In this document: positions 1 to 6,835 of the stretch, one piece after another
Numbering within the stretch: the first letter of the stretch is position 1
How the letters are laid out: every line of letters begins with the position of its first letter
DNA from: Apopatocola sp963618015
GTDB lineage: Bacteria; Bacillota; Clostridia; Oscillospirales; Oscillospiraceae
Reading direction: 5' to 3'
Length of the DNA stretch: 15,204 nt
Assembly (NCBI GenBank): GCA_963618015.1
Contig: CAVEQS010000053.1
Span: 1-15,204, forward strand
Program-made: the position numbers and the translations under genes
Notes under the pieces: generated by a model
Seen by the model: only the letters and a program-made list of their open reading frames with translations
Told to the model about the DNA's origin: nothing
Database searches by the model: none

Positions 1-55
1 GTGGCTTGAACAATTTGCGCTTAATTTATTTGTCTAACTTTTTGGGGTCACTTCA
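1..55. mobile_element. End of an IS3-family (IS150-type) insertion sequence
   Basis: Positions 31-55 read TGTCTAACTTTTTGGGG then TCACTTCA. The reverse complement starts TGAAGTGACCCC and ends AAAAAGTTAGACA, which has the layout of IS150-group terminal inverted repeats (TG at the tip, a CCCC block, then AAAGTTxGACA). The element would lie to the left of the window, with its outer tip at 55. If its transposase is on the plus strand, the TGA at 7-9 could be the stop codon, but too little is present to identify any protein. The recognition comes from memory of the family's end sequences and was not checked by search. Confidence 0.6.
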
Positions 56-82
56 CAATCGTGAGAAGCCGGGACTTTTCTG
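56..82. other. Possible half of an interrupted terminator hairpin
   Basis: On the minus strand, just after the DUF4317 stop codon, comes an A-rich tract followed by the GC-rich arm GTCCCGGCTTCTCAC (66-80 read in reverse). This looks like the first half of a bidirectional intrinsic terminator. The matching second arm is absent because the IS tip begins at 55. A short stem with the IS end (CTTCAC with GTGAGAAG, one bulge) can form but is weak. Interruption of a terminator by the IS is inference. Confidence 0.35.
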
Positions 83-1228
83 TTATTCTTTTTTTGTCTC
101 GGAGAGATTAACGCCGATGCCGTTTACCTCCACGCCGCCGTCAGCGGGGATGAGGATGTATTTCCGCCCGTCGATCTCGCGCGTCTCCACAAGATAGCTG
201 AACTCGCCTGGCAGCGTGATCTTCACCTCCGGCGTCACGATCTCCAGCTTCTTGCTCTCGACGATGTTGTTCGGATCGAGCACGGCGTGCGCGCCATAGC
301 GTTTTTCGCATTCGCGCTCGAATTTCTCCGTCTTTTCGAGCGGCACGCCGCTCGTGCGAAGCACGCTCACCACATCGCGCGCCGTGATCTCCAGCGCGTC
401 CGGGTCTTTCGATTCCTTGTGCTCCTCAATGCGGCTGCGAAGATTCTCGTGCACGGCCTGCACAACATCGAACCGGCAGTCGGTATCGAGCGCCGCGGCG
501 AGCGTTTCGGAGAACGTCTCCTTCTGCTCGGCGGCGGACATCGGCGGCGCGACGCGGAAAAGCCCGTCGATCAGCTCCGGATGGATCTCCGCGGTATCGC
601 GGCTATAATAGAGCGCATCGTAGATGTTCGCGCGGCGGTCATCGAACGCCGGGAACAGAAAGCCGAGCGCCGGCGCGGCGACCGTCTGGCCGGTGGAGGT
701 GCCGTGAAAGGCGCGTTCCTCCGAGAAATACCGCAGCGCCGCCGTTGCATCCTTCACGGGGCAGATGGTGCAGACAAAGAAGCGGAACACCTCGTCGCTC
801 AGCTCGTCCGTCTCGCCGTCCGCGCCGCGGTGCGGCACATCGTAGGCGTCGCCCGCGAGGAGGATGAGGTAGTTCTCGCCCTGCATATCGAGCGAGGAGA
901 TAACGCGCGAATAGAGCTCGTGCCGCGCGCCCTCATCGGCACAGGCGCTCTCGCGCAGCGCCTGCAGCAGCCGGTGCTCGTCGCTTCCGGCGACCTGCTT
1001 TGTTTCAAACGCCACATCGATAAGATTGCGTCCGAGCGAGCCGGAGAGTGTTTTGCGCAGCAGCGTTAAATACATCTCCTGCTCTTCCTTGCCGGACATG
1101 CCGAGCGACACGTCCGTCTCGGCGACGACCTCGCGGCTGCCATTCACGAAACAGCCGTACACGTGGGCGATGCCGCTCCGTTCCGGCCGGAACCGGCGGC
1201 GAAGCTCGTTGAGTTCCTTCTGATTCAT
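83..1228 (-). CDS. DUF4317 family protein of unknown function
   Basis: The 381-residue protein is a full-length match in character to the DUF4317 family of Firmicutes, recognised from the N-terminal pattern NELRRRFRPERSGIAHVYGC (about residues 7-26), the FVNGSREVV segment and the LLRKTLSGSLGRNLIDVAF segment (about 55-73). No signal peptide, membrane segment or catalytic motif is visible, so it is probably cytosolic. The ATG at 1228 is preceded by AAGGGG eight bases upstream, which supports this start. It lies only 10 bp after the stop of the small membrane protein gene and is probably the last gene of an operon with that gene and the P-type ATPase. Its biochemical role is unknown. The family call rests on recognition, not a search. 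Confidence 0.85.
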   Translation of the reverse strand: MNQKELNELRRRFRPERSGIAHVYGCFVNGSREVVAETDVSLGMSGKEEQEMYLTLLRKTLSGSLGRNLIDVAFETKQVAGSDEHRLLQALRESACADEGARHELYSRVISSLDMQGENYLILLAGDAYDVPHRGADGETDELSDEVFRFFVCTICPVKDATAALRYFSEERAFHGTSTGQTVAAPALGFLFPAFDDRRANIYDALYYSRDTAEIHPELIDGLFRVAPPMSAAEQKETFSETLAAALDTDCRFDVVQAVHENLRSRIEEHKESKDPDALEITARDVVSVLRTSGVPLEKTEKFERECEKRYGAHAVLDPNNIVESKKLEIVTPEVKITLPGEFSYLVETREIDGRKYILIPADGGVEVNGIGVNLSETKKE

Positions 1229-1238
1229 TATGTACCCC

Positions 1239-1697
1239 TTAAAACAAGAAAATAGCCTGCGCGCCGTAGGTGATGACCGAGACGATCACGCCCGCGATCA
1301 CAACACCGATGGCGATGGCCGGGAACGCGCGCTTGAGCCGCATCTCCATCATGGCCGCGACGAGCGCGCCCGTCCACGCACCCGTGCCGGGCAGCGGGAT
1401 GGCCACAAGGATCGCAAGACCCCAGAACGCATATTTTTCCACGGTGGCGCGGTTTTTCTCCGCCTTCTGCTCCATGCGCGTGACGAGCCCGTCGAGCTTC
1501 GGCATATGCGCACGCATCCAAGCAAAGATCTTGCGGATGAAAAGGATGATGAACGGCACCGGCACAAGGTTGCCGAGCACCGAGGCAATGATCGCCGTCC
1601 AGATGCTGAGCCCGCGCACGACGCCGAACGGGATCGCACCGCGCAGCTCCACGACCGGGACCATTGCTACAAGAAACGTGAGTAAAATGTCTTTCAT
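1239..1697 (-). CDS. Small multi-drug export family membrane protein (PF06695/COG2426 type)
   Basis: This 152-residue hydrophobic protein has the hallmarks of the 'small multi-drug export protein' family: an N-terminal helix followed by VVELRGAIPFGVVRG (about 15-29), a second helix with NLVPVPFIILFIRKIF (about 43-58), a charged loop containing EKYAFWG, then the conserved AIPLPGTGAWTGALVA (about 99-114) and a last helix. About four membrane segments are visible, so it should sit in the cytoplasmic membrane. Despite the family name, transport of drugs is poorly established and substrate is unknown. The ATG at 1697 follows AAAGGCGG at suitable spacing. It starts 28 bp after the P-type ATPase stop and ends 10 bp before DUF4317. 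The site GGAGAAA lies in the loop of a 5-bp CCGCC/GGCGG stem (1707-1724), which could mildly mask it; this is weak. Confidence 0.85.
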   Translation of the reverse strand: MKDILLTFLVAMVPVVELRGAIPFGVVRGLSIWTAIIASVLGNLVPVPFIILFIRKIFAWMRAHMPKLDGLVTRMEQKAEKNRATVEKYAFWGLAILVAIPLPGTGAWTGALVAAMMEMRLKRAFPAIAIGVVIAGVIVSVITYGAQAIFLF

Positions 1698-1725
1698 GGC
1701 ATGGCACCGCCTTTCTCCGGGCGGC

Positions 1726-4149
1726 TTAAACCTCCGCTTTCATTTTCTTCCGCCGCTCGGCGAGCGTGGTAAGCTTATCTCTCAGTTTATACATCACATT
1801 CATCACCGGCCAGGCGAGCAGCGCAAATACCGCCAGCACGAGCACGCTGAGGAAATCGAGCGTCACGAGATTGAAAAGCGCTTTGAGGAACAGAAAGCTC
1901 CCCGCAAAGCCGAGCGCGAGCACGCAGATCATGGCAAGGCGCAGCTTATTATAGGGCTTTGCCGTCTGGTGCACCATCATGAGCCCCACAACGCCCATCA
2001 CCCCGGCGCAGATCGTGCTCATGGCGGTATCCGGGAGATCGGCGGCCAGATAGAAGAGCATCACGCCGCCGACAAGCAGAATGTCCGTAAGCGCCGCCGG
2101 AAGCGCGCGCCGCACGACATTCTTGAGGAATTTCCCCTGCACGAGCGAGCGGTTCGGCTCCATGGCGAGGATGAAGGCCGGAACGCCGATCGTCATGCAG
2201 TTCACAAGGCCGAGCTGCGCGGGGCTGAGCGGATACGGCAGAGTGAAGATCAGGCTGATGACGGCCATCGCGATGGAAAACATGTTTTTCACAAAGTAGA
2301 GCGAGGCCGAGCGCTCAATGTTATTGATGACGCGCCGCCCCTCGGCAACGACGTCCGGGAGCGAGGCGAAATTCGAGTCGGTCAGGACGATCTGCGATAC
2401 CTGACAGGCAACGTCGCTTCCCGAGGCCACAGCGATGGAGCAGTCGGCCTCCTTGAGCGCGAGGACGTCGTTCACGCCGTCGCCGGACATGGCCACGGTG
2501 TGTCCCTGCTTTTTGAGTGCAAGGACGAGCCGGCGCTTCATCTCCGGCGTCACGCGGCCAAAGACAACGCACTCACGCGCCGCCTTTTCCACCTGCTCGT
2601 CGGTTTCGAGCGTCCGGGCGTCCACCGCCCTGTCCGCGTCCGGGATGCCCGCGCGGCGGGCGACCTCGGAAACGGTGAGCGGATTGTCGCCGGAGATCAC
2701 GCGCACCGAAACGCCCTCGCGCGCGAACCACGCGAACGTTTCCGGCGCCTCGGCGCGGATCTTGTTGGAGAGCAGAATGAGTGAAATGGGCAGGCGCTCG
2801 GCGGTGAGCGTCTCGTCCGTGAGCTGCCCGTCGTAGAGTGCGAGGAGCAGCACGCGGCAGCCCTTCGCGCTGTAGTAATCGATTTTTTCCTTATAAGCGG
2901 CAAAATCGCCGCCGAGGATGACCTCCGGCGCACCGAGAAGGTACGTTTCGTCCTCATGGAACGAAACGCCGCCGTATTTCTTTGCGCTCGTGAACGGAAG
3001 TGCCGCAATCGCGCGCTGGTTCACCTCGCCGGTGAAGAACTTGCGCATGGCGGCCATGGTGTCGTTATCGCCGCTCATCGCGGCGCAGTAATCGGCCATG
3101 ATCATGTGGATGTCCTCGGCAATGAACCGGTCGGGGCAGAGCGGGACAATGTCGTCCACGATCATTTTATTTTCGGTCACCGTGCCGGTCTTGTCCACAC
3201 AGAGCGTATCGACACGCGCGAGCGTTTCGATGCAGTCCATCTCGCGGCACATCGTCTTTTTCTGCGCCAGACGCAGCACGCCCGCCACGAGCGCGAGGCT
3301 CGTGAGCAGATATACGCCCTCCGGGATCATGCCGACGAGCGCGCCGACCGTGGACGTGACGCCCGCGGGGATGCTCCGCCCCAGCCAATGGACTTCCTTC
3401 ACAACGAGCAGCACGCCCATCGGGATGATGCCGATGCCGATCCATTTGACGAGATCGCTCAGCGCTTTCATCATACCCTTGGCCTGACGCTTTTTCTGCG
3501 CTTTCGCGTCGAGCGTCAGACGGCTGACGAACGAATCCGCGCCCACGGCGGTGAGCCGCGCGCGGCACATGCCGGAGACAAGAAAGCTGCCCGAGAGCAG
3601 CGTATCGCCCGGCGCCTTGCGGATCTCGTCCGCCTCGCCGGTGACGAGCGCTTCGTTCACGAGGCACGTACCGTCTACCACAACGGCGTCGGCACAGACC
3701 TGCTCGCCGGAGGAAAAGAGAACGATATCATCGCGCACGAGCGCGGACACGTCCACGCGCTTTTCACGCCCCTCGCGCACGACGGCGCATTGCGGCGCGG
3801 TGAGGATATTCAGCGCGTCGAGCGCCTTTTTGCTGCGCAGCTCCTGCACGATGCCGATAACGGCGTTAATAATGACGACGATGATGAACGAAAGGTTCAG
3901 AATCGAGGCCTTCACCGCCATGAGACACAGCGCGAGCACGAGAAAGACAAGGTTGAAGTACGTGAGAAGATTCTCCCGCACAATCTGCCCCGTGGTGCGT
4001 GTGGGCGGCTCAACGGGGAGGTTTGCCCATCCCGCAGCGGCGCGCGCCGCGGCCTCGGCCTCGGTGAGTCCCTCGAAGGGCGCGGCCTCCTTCACGGCGA
4101 TCTCCTGCCGGATGGCTTCCTCTTCTTTTTTTCTTCGGAACAGCTTCAA
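1726..4149 (-). CDS. Cation-translocating P-type ATPase, CtpE-like
   Basis: The 807-residue protein has all core P-type ATPase motifs in order: two N-terminal membrane helices (about 62-102), the actuator TGE at 170-172, a TM4 motif IPEGV at 275-279, the phosphorylated aspartate D319 in DKTGT, SGDNP at 486-490, the hinge GDGVND at 556-561, and a C-terminal set of membrane helices from about 615. The PEG motif in TM4 and the sequence NCMTIGVPAFILAMEPN resemble the CtpE group, for which calcium transport has been reported in mycobacteria. The ion moved here is inferred, not shown. There is no N-terminal heavy-metal-binding CxxC domain, arguing against copper or zinc export. The start is TTG at 4149, with AAAGGA about 10 bases upstream. 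It is the first gene of a probable operon with the next two minus-strand genes. Confidence 0.93.
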   Translation of the reverse strand: MKLFRRKKEEEAIRQEIAVKEAAPFEGLTEAEAAARAAAGWANLPVEPPTRTTGQIVRENLLTYFNLVFLVLALCLMAVKASILNLSFIIVVIINAVIGIVQELRSKKALDALNILTAPQCAVVREGREKRVDVSALVRDDIVLFSSGEQVCADAVVVDGTCLVNEALVTGEADEIRKAPGDTLLSGSFLVSGMCRARLTAVGADSFVSRLTLDAKAQKKRQAKGMMKALSDLVKWIGIGIIPMGVLLVVKEVHWLGRSIPAGVTSTVGALVGMIPEGVYLLTSLALVAGVLRLAQKKTMCREMDCIETLARVDTLCVDKTGTVTENKMIVDDIVPLCPDRFIAEDIHMIMADYCAAMSGDNDTMAAMRKFFTGEVNQRAIAALPFTSAKKYGGVSFHEDETYLLGAPEVILGGDFAAYKEKIDYYSAKGCRVLLLALYDGQLTDETLTAERLPISLILLSNKIRAEAPETFAWFAREGVSVRVISGDNPLTVSEVARRAGIPDADRAVDARTLETDEQVEKAARECVVFGRVTPEMKRRLVLALKKQGHTVAMSGDGVNDVLALKEADCSIAVASGSDVACQVSQIVLTDSNFASLPDVVAEGRRVINNIERSASLYFVKNMFSIAMAVISLIFTLPYPLSPAQLGLVNCMTIGVPAFILAMEPNRSLVQGKFLKNVVRRALPAALTDILLVGGVMLFYLAADLPDTAMSTICAGVMGVVGLMMVHQTAKPYNKLRLAMICVLALGFAGSFLFLKALFNLVTLDFLSVLVLAVFALLAWPVMNVMYKLRDKLTTLAERRKKMKAEV

Positions 4150-4185
4150 AGCAGCGGTATCCTTTCAAAAAACACAGTATTTGTT

Positions 4186-4213
4186 AGTATACCATTTTTT
4201 CGGTCTTTTTCAA
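4186..4213 (-). promoter_or_regulatory. Promoter for the P-type ATPase operon
   Basis: On the minus strand TTGAAA (4208-4213) and TATACT (4186-4191) are separated by 16 bases, with TGG directly before the -10 box. This is a good SigA-type match placed about 37 bases upstream of the TTG start codon. A 10-bp palindrome TTTACGTAAA (4230-4239) lies just upstream of the -35 box and might be a regulator site. Confidence 0.75.
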
Positions 4214-4242
4214 TAAAGACTCCTTTAATTTTACGTAAAGAA

Positions 4243-4464
4243 CGCCCGCCTTCGTGTTACAAAGGCAGGCGATTAAGCGTGTCAAAAAGTTTTTTGACAC
4301 GCTTTCAAACGAGACCCACTGCGTTGGGCTCTCGTTTGAAAAGGCTGCGGCTCGCTGCATCGCACTCGCTGCGCTCGCACGTTTGCGAGCCGAAAGGAAT
4401 TTTCTCCGACGCACATGTCGCCGGAGAAAATATATTGAATTTTATTTGCGCCTGCGGGCGCAAA
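4243..4464. repeat. Cluster of six consecutive inverted repeats in the serA-ATPase gap
   Basis: This gene-free stretch holds six hairpin-capable repeats in about 220 bp: CGCCCGCCTT with AAGGCAGGCG (4243-4252/4262-4271, one mismatch); a 14-bp arm pair starting AAGCGTGTC (4275-4288/4291-4304, exact); a 16/17-base arm pair starting TTTCAAACGAGA (4303-4318/4325-4341, one bulge); CGGCTCGC with GCGAGCCG (4348-4355/4385-4392); TTTTCTCCG with CGGAGAAAA (4400-4408/4422-4430); and TTTGCGCC with GGCGCAAA around a 4-base loop (4445-4452/4457-4464). The last one lies about 40 bases after the serA stop and may be its terminator, though the downstream tract on the minus strand (TAAAATT) is only moderately T-rich. 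The rest resemble mobile or REP-like palindromic repeats; no coding gene is supported here. Confidence 0.8.
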
Positions 4465-4500
4465 CTCTGCGAGGCTTCTCCGGCAGTCTGTGCTCGCTTT

Positions 4501-5667
4501 TTAGCCCAGCAGACGGACGCGGGTAACGCCGGGGATGGCGCGCATCTCCTCCGCCGCCGTTTCGTCCAGGTGTTCGGTCGTATCGAAGATCGTGTAGGCG
4601 ATCTCGCCGCGCGCCTTGTTGAGCATGTGCTCCACGTTGACGTTGCCCGCGGCAATGATCTCCAAAAAGCGGTTGAGCATGCCCGGCTGGTTGCGGTGGA
4701 TGAGGCACAACCGGCTCTTTCCGAGGCGGTCGAGCGTTGCATTCGGGAGATTGACGCTGTTGCGGATGTTGCCGTTGCGGAGATAGTCCACGATCTCCCG
4801 CGCGGCCATGACCGCGCACTTTTCCTCCGCCTCCGGCGTTGTGGCACCGAGATGCGGGAAGCAGACAACGTTTTTCTGCCCGACGAGCTTCGCGTTCGGG
4901 AAGTCCGTCACATAGCGCGCGACCTTCCCGCTCTCGATGGCAGCGAGGAGCGCGTCATCGTCCACGAGCTCGCCGCGGGCAAAGTTCAAAATGCGCATGC
5001 CGGGCTTCATTTTCGCAAATGTCTCGGCGTTCAGATAGTGGAACGTCTCCGGCGTGGAGTGGATGTGCATCGTGAGATAGTCGCACGTGCGGAAGAGGAC
5101 GTTCAGGTCCGTAACGTGCTCTACCTTGCTCGAAAGGTTCCACGCGGAATCGACAGAGAGATAGGGATCATACCCGCTCACCTCCATATCGAGCTTGAGC
5201 GCGGCGTTTGCTACGCGCGAGCCGATCGCGCCGAGGCCGATGACGCCGAGGCGCTTGCCGGATACCTCCGGCCCGGCGAAGGCGTTTTTTCCCTTCTCCA
5301 CGAGCGCAGGGATCTTATCGCCCTCCGGGGCGAGGGATTTCACCCACTCGACCGCGCCGACAATATCGCGCGAGGCCATCGTGAGCGCGCACAGCAGCAG
5401 TTCCTTGACCGAATCGGCGTTCGCGCCGGGCGTGTTGAAAACTGCAATGCCCTCGGCGGTGCAGCGCGCCACGGGGATGTTGTCCACGCCGATCCCGGCG
5501 CGGCCGATGCAGAGAAGTTCGGGATTGAATACCGCATCGTGCAGCTTGGCCGAGCGGATGAGGAGCGCTTCAGGTGCGCCCATCTCGGGACTCACGGCGC
5601 AGTTTTCCGCTTTCAACTCGTCGAGCCCCTTCTCCGCAATGGCGTTCATGGTTTTTATATTAAACAT
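4501..5667 (-). CDS. serA: D-3-phosphoglycerate dehydrogenase, short ACT-tailed form
   Basis: Catalyses NAD-dependent oxidation of 3-phosphoglycerate to 3-phosphohydroxypyruvate, the first step of serine synthesis, in the cytosol. The 388-residue protein shows the substrate-domain motif GRAGIGVDNI (55-64), a Rossmann nucleotide-binding loop GLGAIGS (144-150), catalytic-type Arg231 in NFARGELVDDDAL, His272 in PHLGATTPEAE, and a C-terminal ACT domain from about residue 318 (LCLIHRNQPGMLNRFLEII) that usually mediates serine feedback. The glutamate of the usual DVFxxEP motif is not apparent; the segment reads TDFPNA. The ATG at 5667 is preferred over an in-frame TTG at 5682 because GAGG lies nine bases upstream and the protein then begins MFNIKTMNAI, a typical family start. 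It overlaps the serC 3' end by 8 bp, indicating translational coupling. Confidence 0.95.
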   Translation of the reverse strand: MFNIKTMNAIAEKGLDELKAENCAVSPEMGAPEALLIRSAKLHDAVFNPELLCIGRAGIGVDNIPVARCTAEGIAVFNTPGANADSVKELLLCALTMASRDIVGAVEWVKSLAPEGDKIPALVEKGKNAFAGPEVSGKRLGVIGLGAIGSRVANAALKLDMEVSGYDPYLSVDSAWNLSSKVEHVTDLNVLFRTCDYLTMHIHSTPETFHYLNAETFAKMKPGMRILNFARGELVDDDALLAAIESGKVARYVTDFPNAKLVGQKNVVCFPHLGATTPEAEEKCAVMAAREIVDYLRNGNIRNSVNLPNATLDRLGKSRLCLIHRNQPGMLNRFLEIIAAGNVNVEHMLNKARGEIAYTIFDTTEHLDETAAEEMRAIPGVTRVRLLG

Positions 5668-6751
5668 GGTGCTTTGCCTCAAATTCCTTCATAGTCTCCA
5701 CCAGACGGAGGACGCCCTCCTCCGGCATGGCGTTATAGAGCGACGCGCGCATCCCGCCCGCGACGCGGTGCCCCTTGAGATTGCGAAGCCCCCGCTCGAG
5801 CGAGAATTTCACAAACTCGGCGTCCGTATCGGCGTTGCCCGTGCGGAACGTTACGTTCATGTCGCTGCGGCTGGCGCGCTCGGCGCAGCCATAAAAGAGC
5901 GCGCTCTCGTCCAGATAGTCATAGAGGAGCTTCGCCTTGGCACTCTTGCGCTTTTCCATGCCCGCAACGCCGCCCTGCTTCTCGAGCCAGTCGAGCACGA
6001 GACCGAGCAGATAGATATTGTAGCACGGGGGCGTATTGTACATGGAATCCTTATCGATCATGCGCTGGTAGCTCATCATGAGCGGCGTGATGGCGCGCTC
6101 GTGTCCGGCGAGAGCGCGGTCGATGATCACGACCGTCAGCCCCGCGGGCGCCATGTTCTTCTGCGCACCGGCATAGACAATGCCGTATTTCGACACTTCC
6201 ACCGGGTGCGAGAGAATTTCCGAGGACATATCGCACACGAGCGGCACATCGCCGGTCTCCGGCACATACTTCCACGCCGTACCGAAAATCGTATTGTTGG
6301 CGCAGTAATAAAAATACTTCGCCTCCGGCGAGAGCATGACCTCTTCCTGCGCCGGGATGCGGTCAAAGCCCGTGGCCTCGCTCGAGGCCGCGATGTTTAC
6401 ACGGCAGTACTTCCCCGCCTCCTTCGCGGCGATGGATGCAAAGTTGCCGGTCACGGCATAATCGACCGTGTCGCCCTCGGCGGTCAGATTGAGCGGGATC
6501 ATTGAAAACTGGAGCGACGCGCCGCCCTGCAAGAATAAGATCTCGTGCGTATCCGGCACGGAGAGCGCTTTCTTGAGCTTGGCTTTCGTTGCGGCGAATA
6601 TATCCATAAATTCCCGGCTGCGGTGGCTCATCTCCATCACGGAGAGGCCGCTGCCGCGGTAGTTCAGCAGTTCGGACGCCGCCGTTTCCAGTACCTCCGT
6701 CGGCAAAACGGACGGCCCGGCGGAGAAATTAAATACGTCCTCGCGGTTCAT
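5660..6751 (-). CDS. serC: Phosphoserine aminotransferase
   Basis: A PLP-dependent class V aminotransferase that converts 3-phosphohydroxypyruvate and glutamate to 3-phosphoserine and 2-oxoglutarate, the second step of serine synthesis. The 363-residue length is normal for SerC. The N-terminal VFNFSAGPSVLPTEVL (6-21), the GGASLQF segment (76-82) and the PLP lysine K198 in YAGAQKNMAPAGL are all visible, and the C-terminal KGHRVAGGMRASLYNAMP is typical of the family. The ATG at 6751 has AAAGGAAG seven bases upstream. It is the first gene of a two-gene serC-serA operon driven by a consensus promoter immediately upstream. No serB phosphatase is present in this window. Confidence 0.97.
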   Translation of the reverse strand: MNREDVFNFSAGPSVLPTEVLETAASELLNYRGSGLSVMEMSHRSREFMDIFAATKAKLKKALSVPDTHEILFLQGGASLQFSMIPLNLTAEGDTVDYAVTGNFASIAAKEAGKYCRVNIAASSEATGFDRIPAQEEVMLSPEAKYFYYCANNTIFGTAWKYVPETGDVPLVCDMSSEILSHPVEVSKYGIVYAGAQKNMAPAGLTVVIIDRALAGHERAITPLMMSYQRMIDKDSMYNTPPCYNIYLLGLVLDWLEKQGGVAGMEKRKSAKAKLLYDYLDESALFYGCAERASRSDMNVTFRTGNADTDAEFVKFSLERGLRNLKGHRVAGGMRASLYNAMPEEGVLRLVETMKEFEAKHHV

Positions 6752-6806
6752 GGCAGGACTTCCTTTCCGATTTCCCCCGGTTCGCGGGGTTATAGTAATC
6801 TAGCAT

Positions 6807-6835
6807 ATTATACATCTAATGCATTAGTCTGTCAA
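6807..6835 (-). promoter_or_regulatory. Consensus promoter of serC-serA with palindromic spacer
   Basis: On the minus strand an exact TTGACA (6830-6835) and exact TATAAT (6807-6812) are separated by 17 bases. The spacer contains the perfect 12-bp palindrome CTAATGCATTAG at 6816-6827, positioned where a bound repressor would block RNA polymerase. The -35 box overlaps the TGA stop codon of mtaB (6832-6834). Promoter assignment is strong from sequence; operator function is inferred. Confidence 0.88.

Noticed and set aside
39..82. Complete plus-strand terminator formed by CTTCAC and GTGAGAAG
   Set aside because: The stem is only about six pairs with a bulge and uses bases from the IS tip; a split original terminator explains the GC-rich arm better.
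1228..1707. A 159-codon minus-strand frame overlapping the small membrane protein
   Set aside because: The ATG at 1705 is in another frame and gives a His/Arg-rich sequence without membrane segments, whereas the frame from 1697 gives a recognisable family member.
1707..1724. Ribosome-site-masking hairpin before the small membrane protein
   Set aside because: Only five base pairs with an eight-base loop; too weak to claim regulation.
2956..5694. A 912-codon open frame on the plus strand
   Set aside because: It runs antisense through the ATPase gene, the palindromic gap and serA. It has no family motifs, is rich in His and Arg as expected for antisense of GC-rich coding DNA, and crosses several hairpins.
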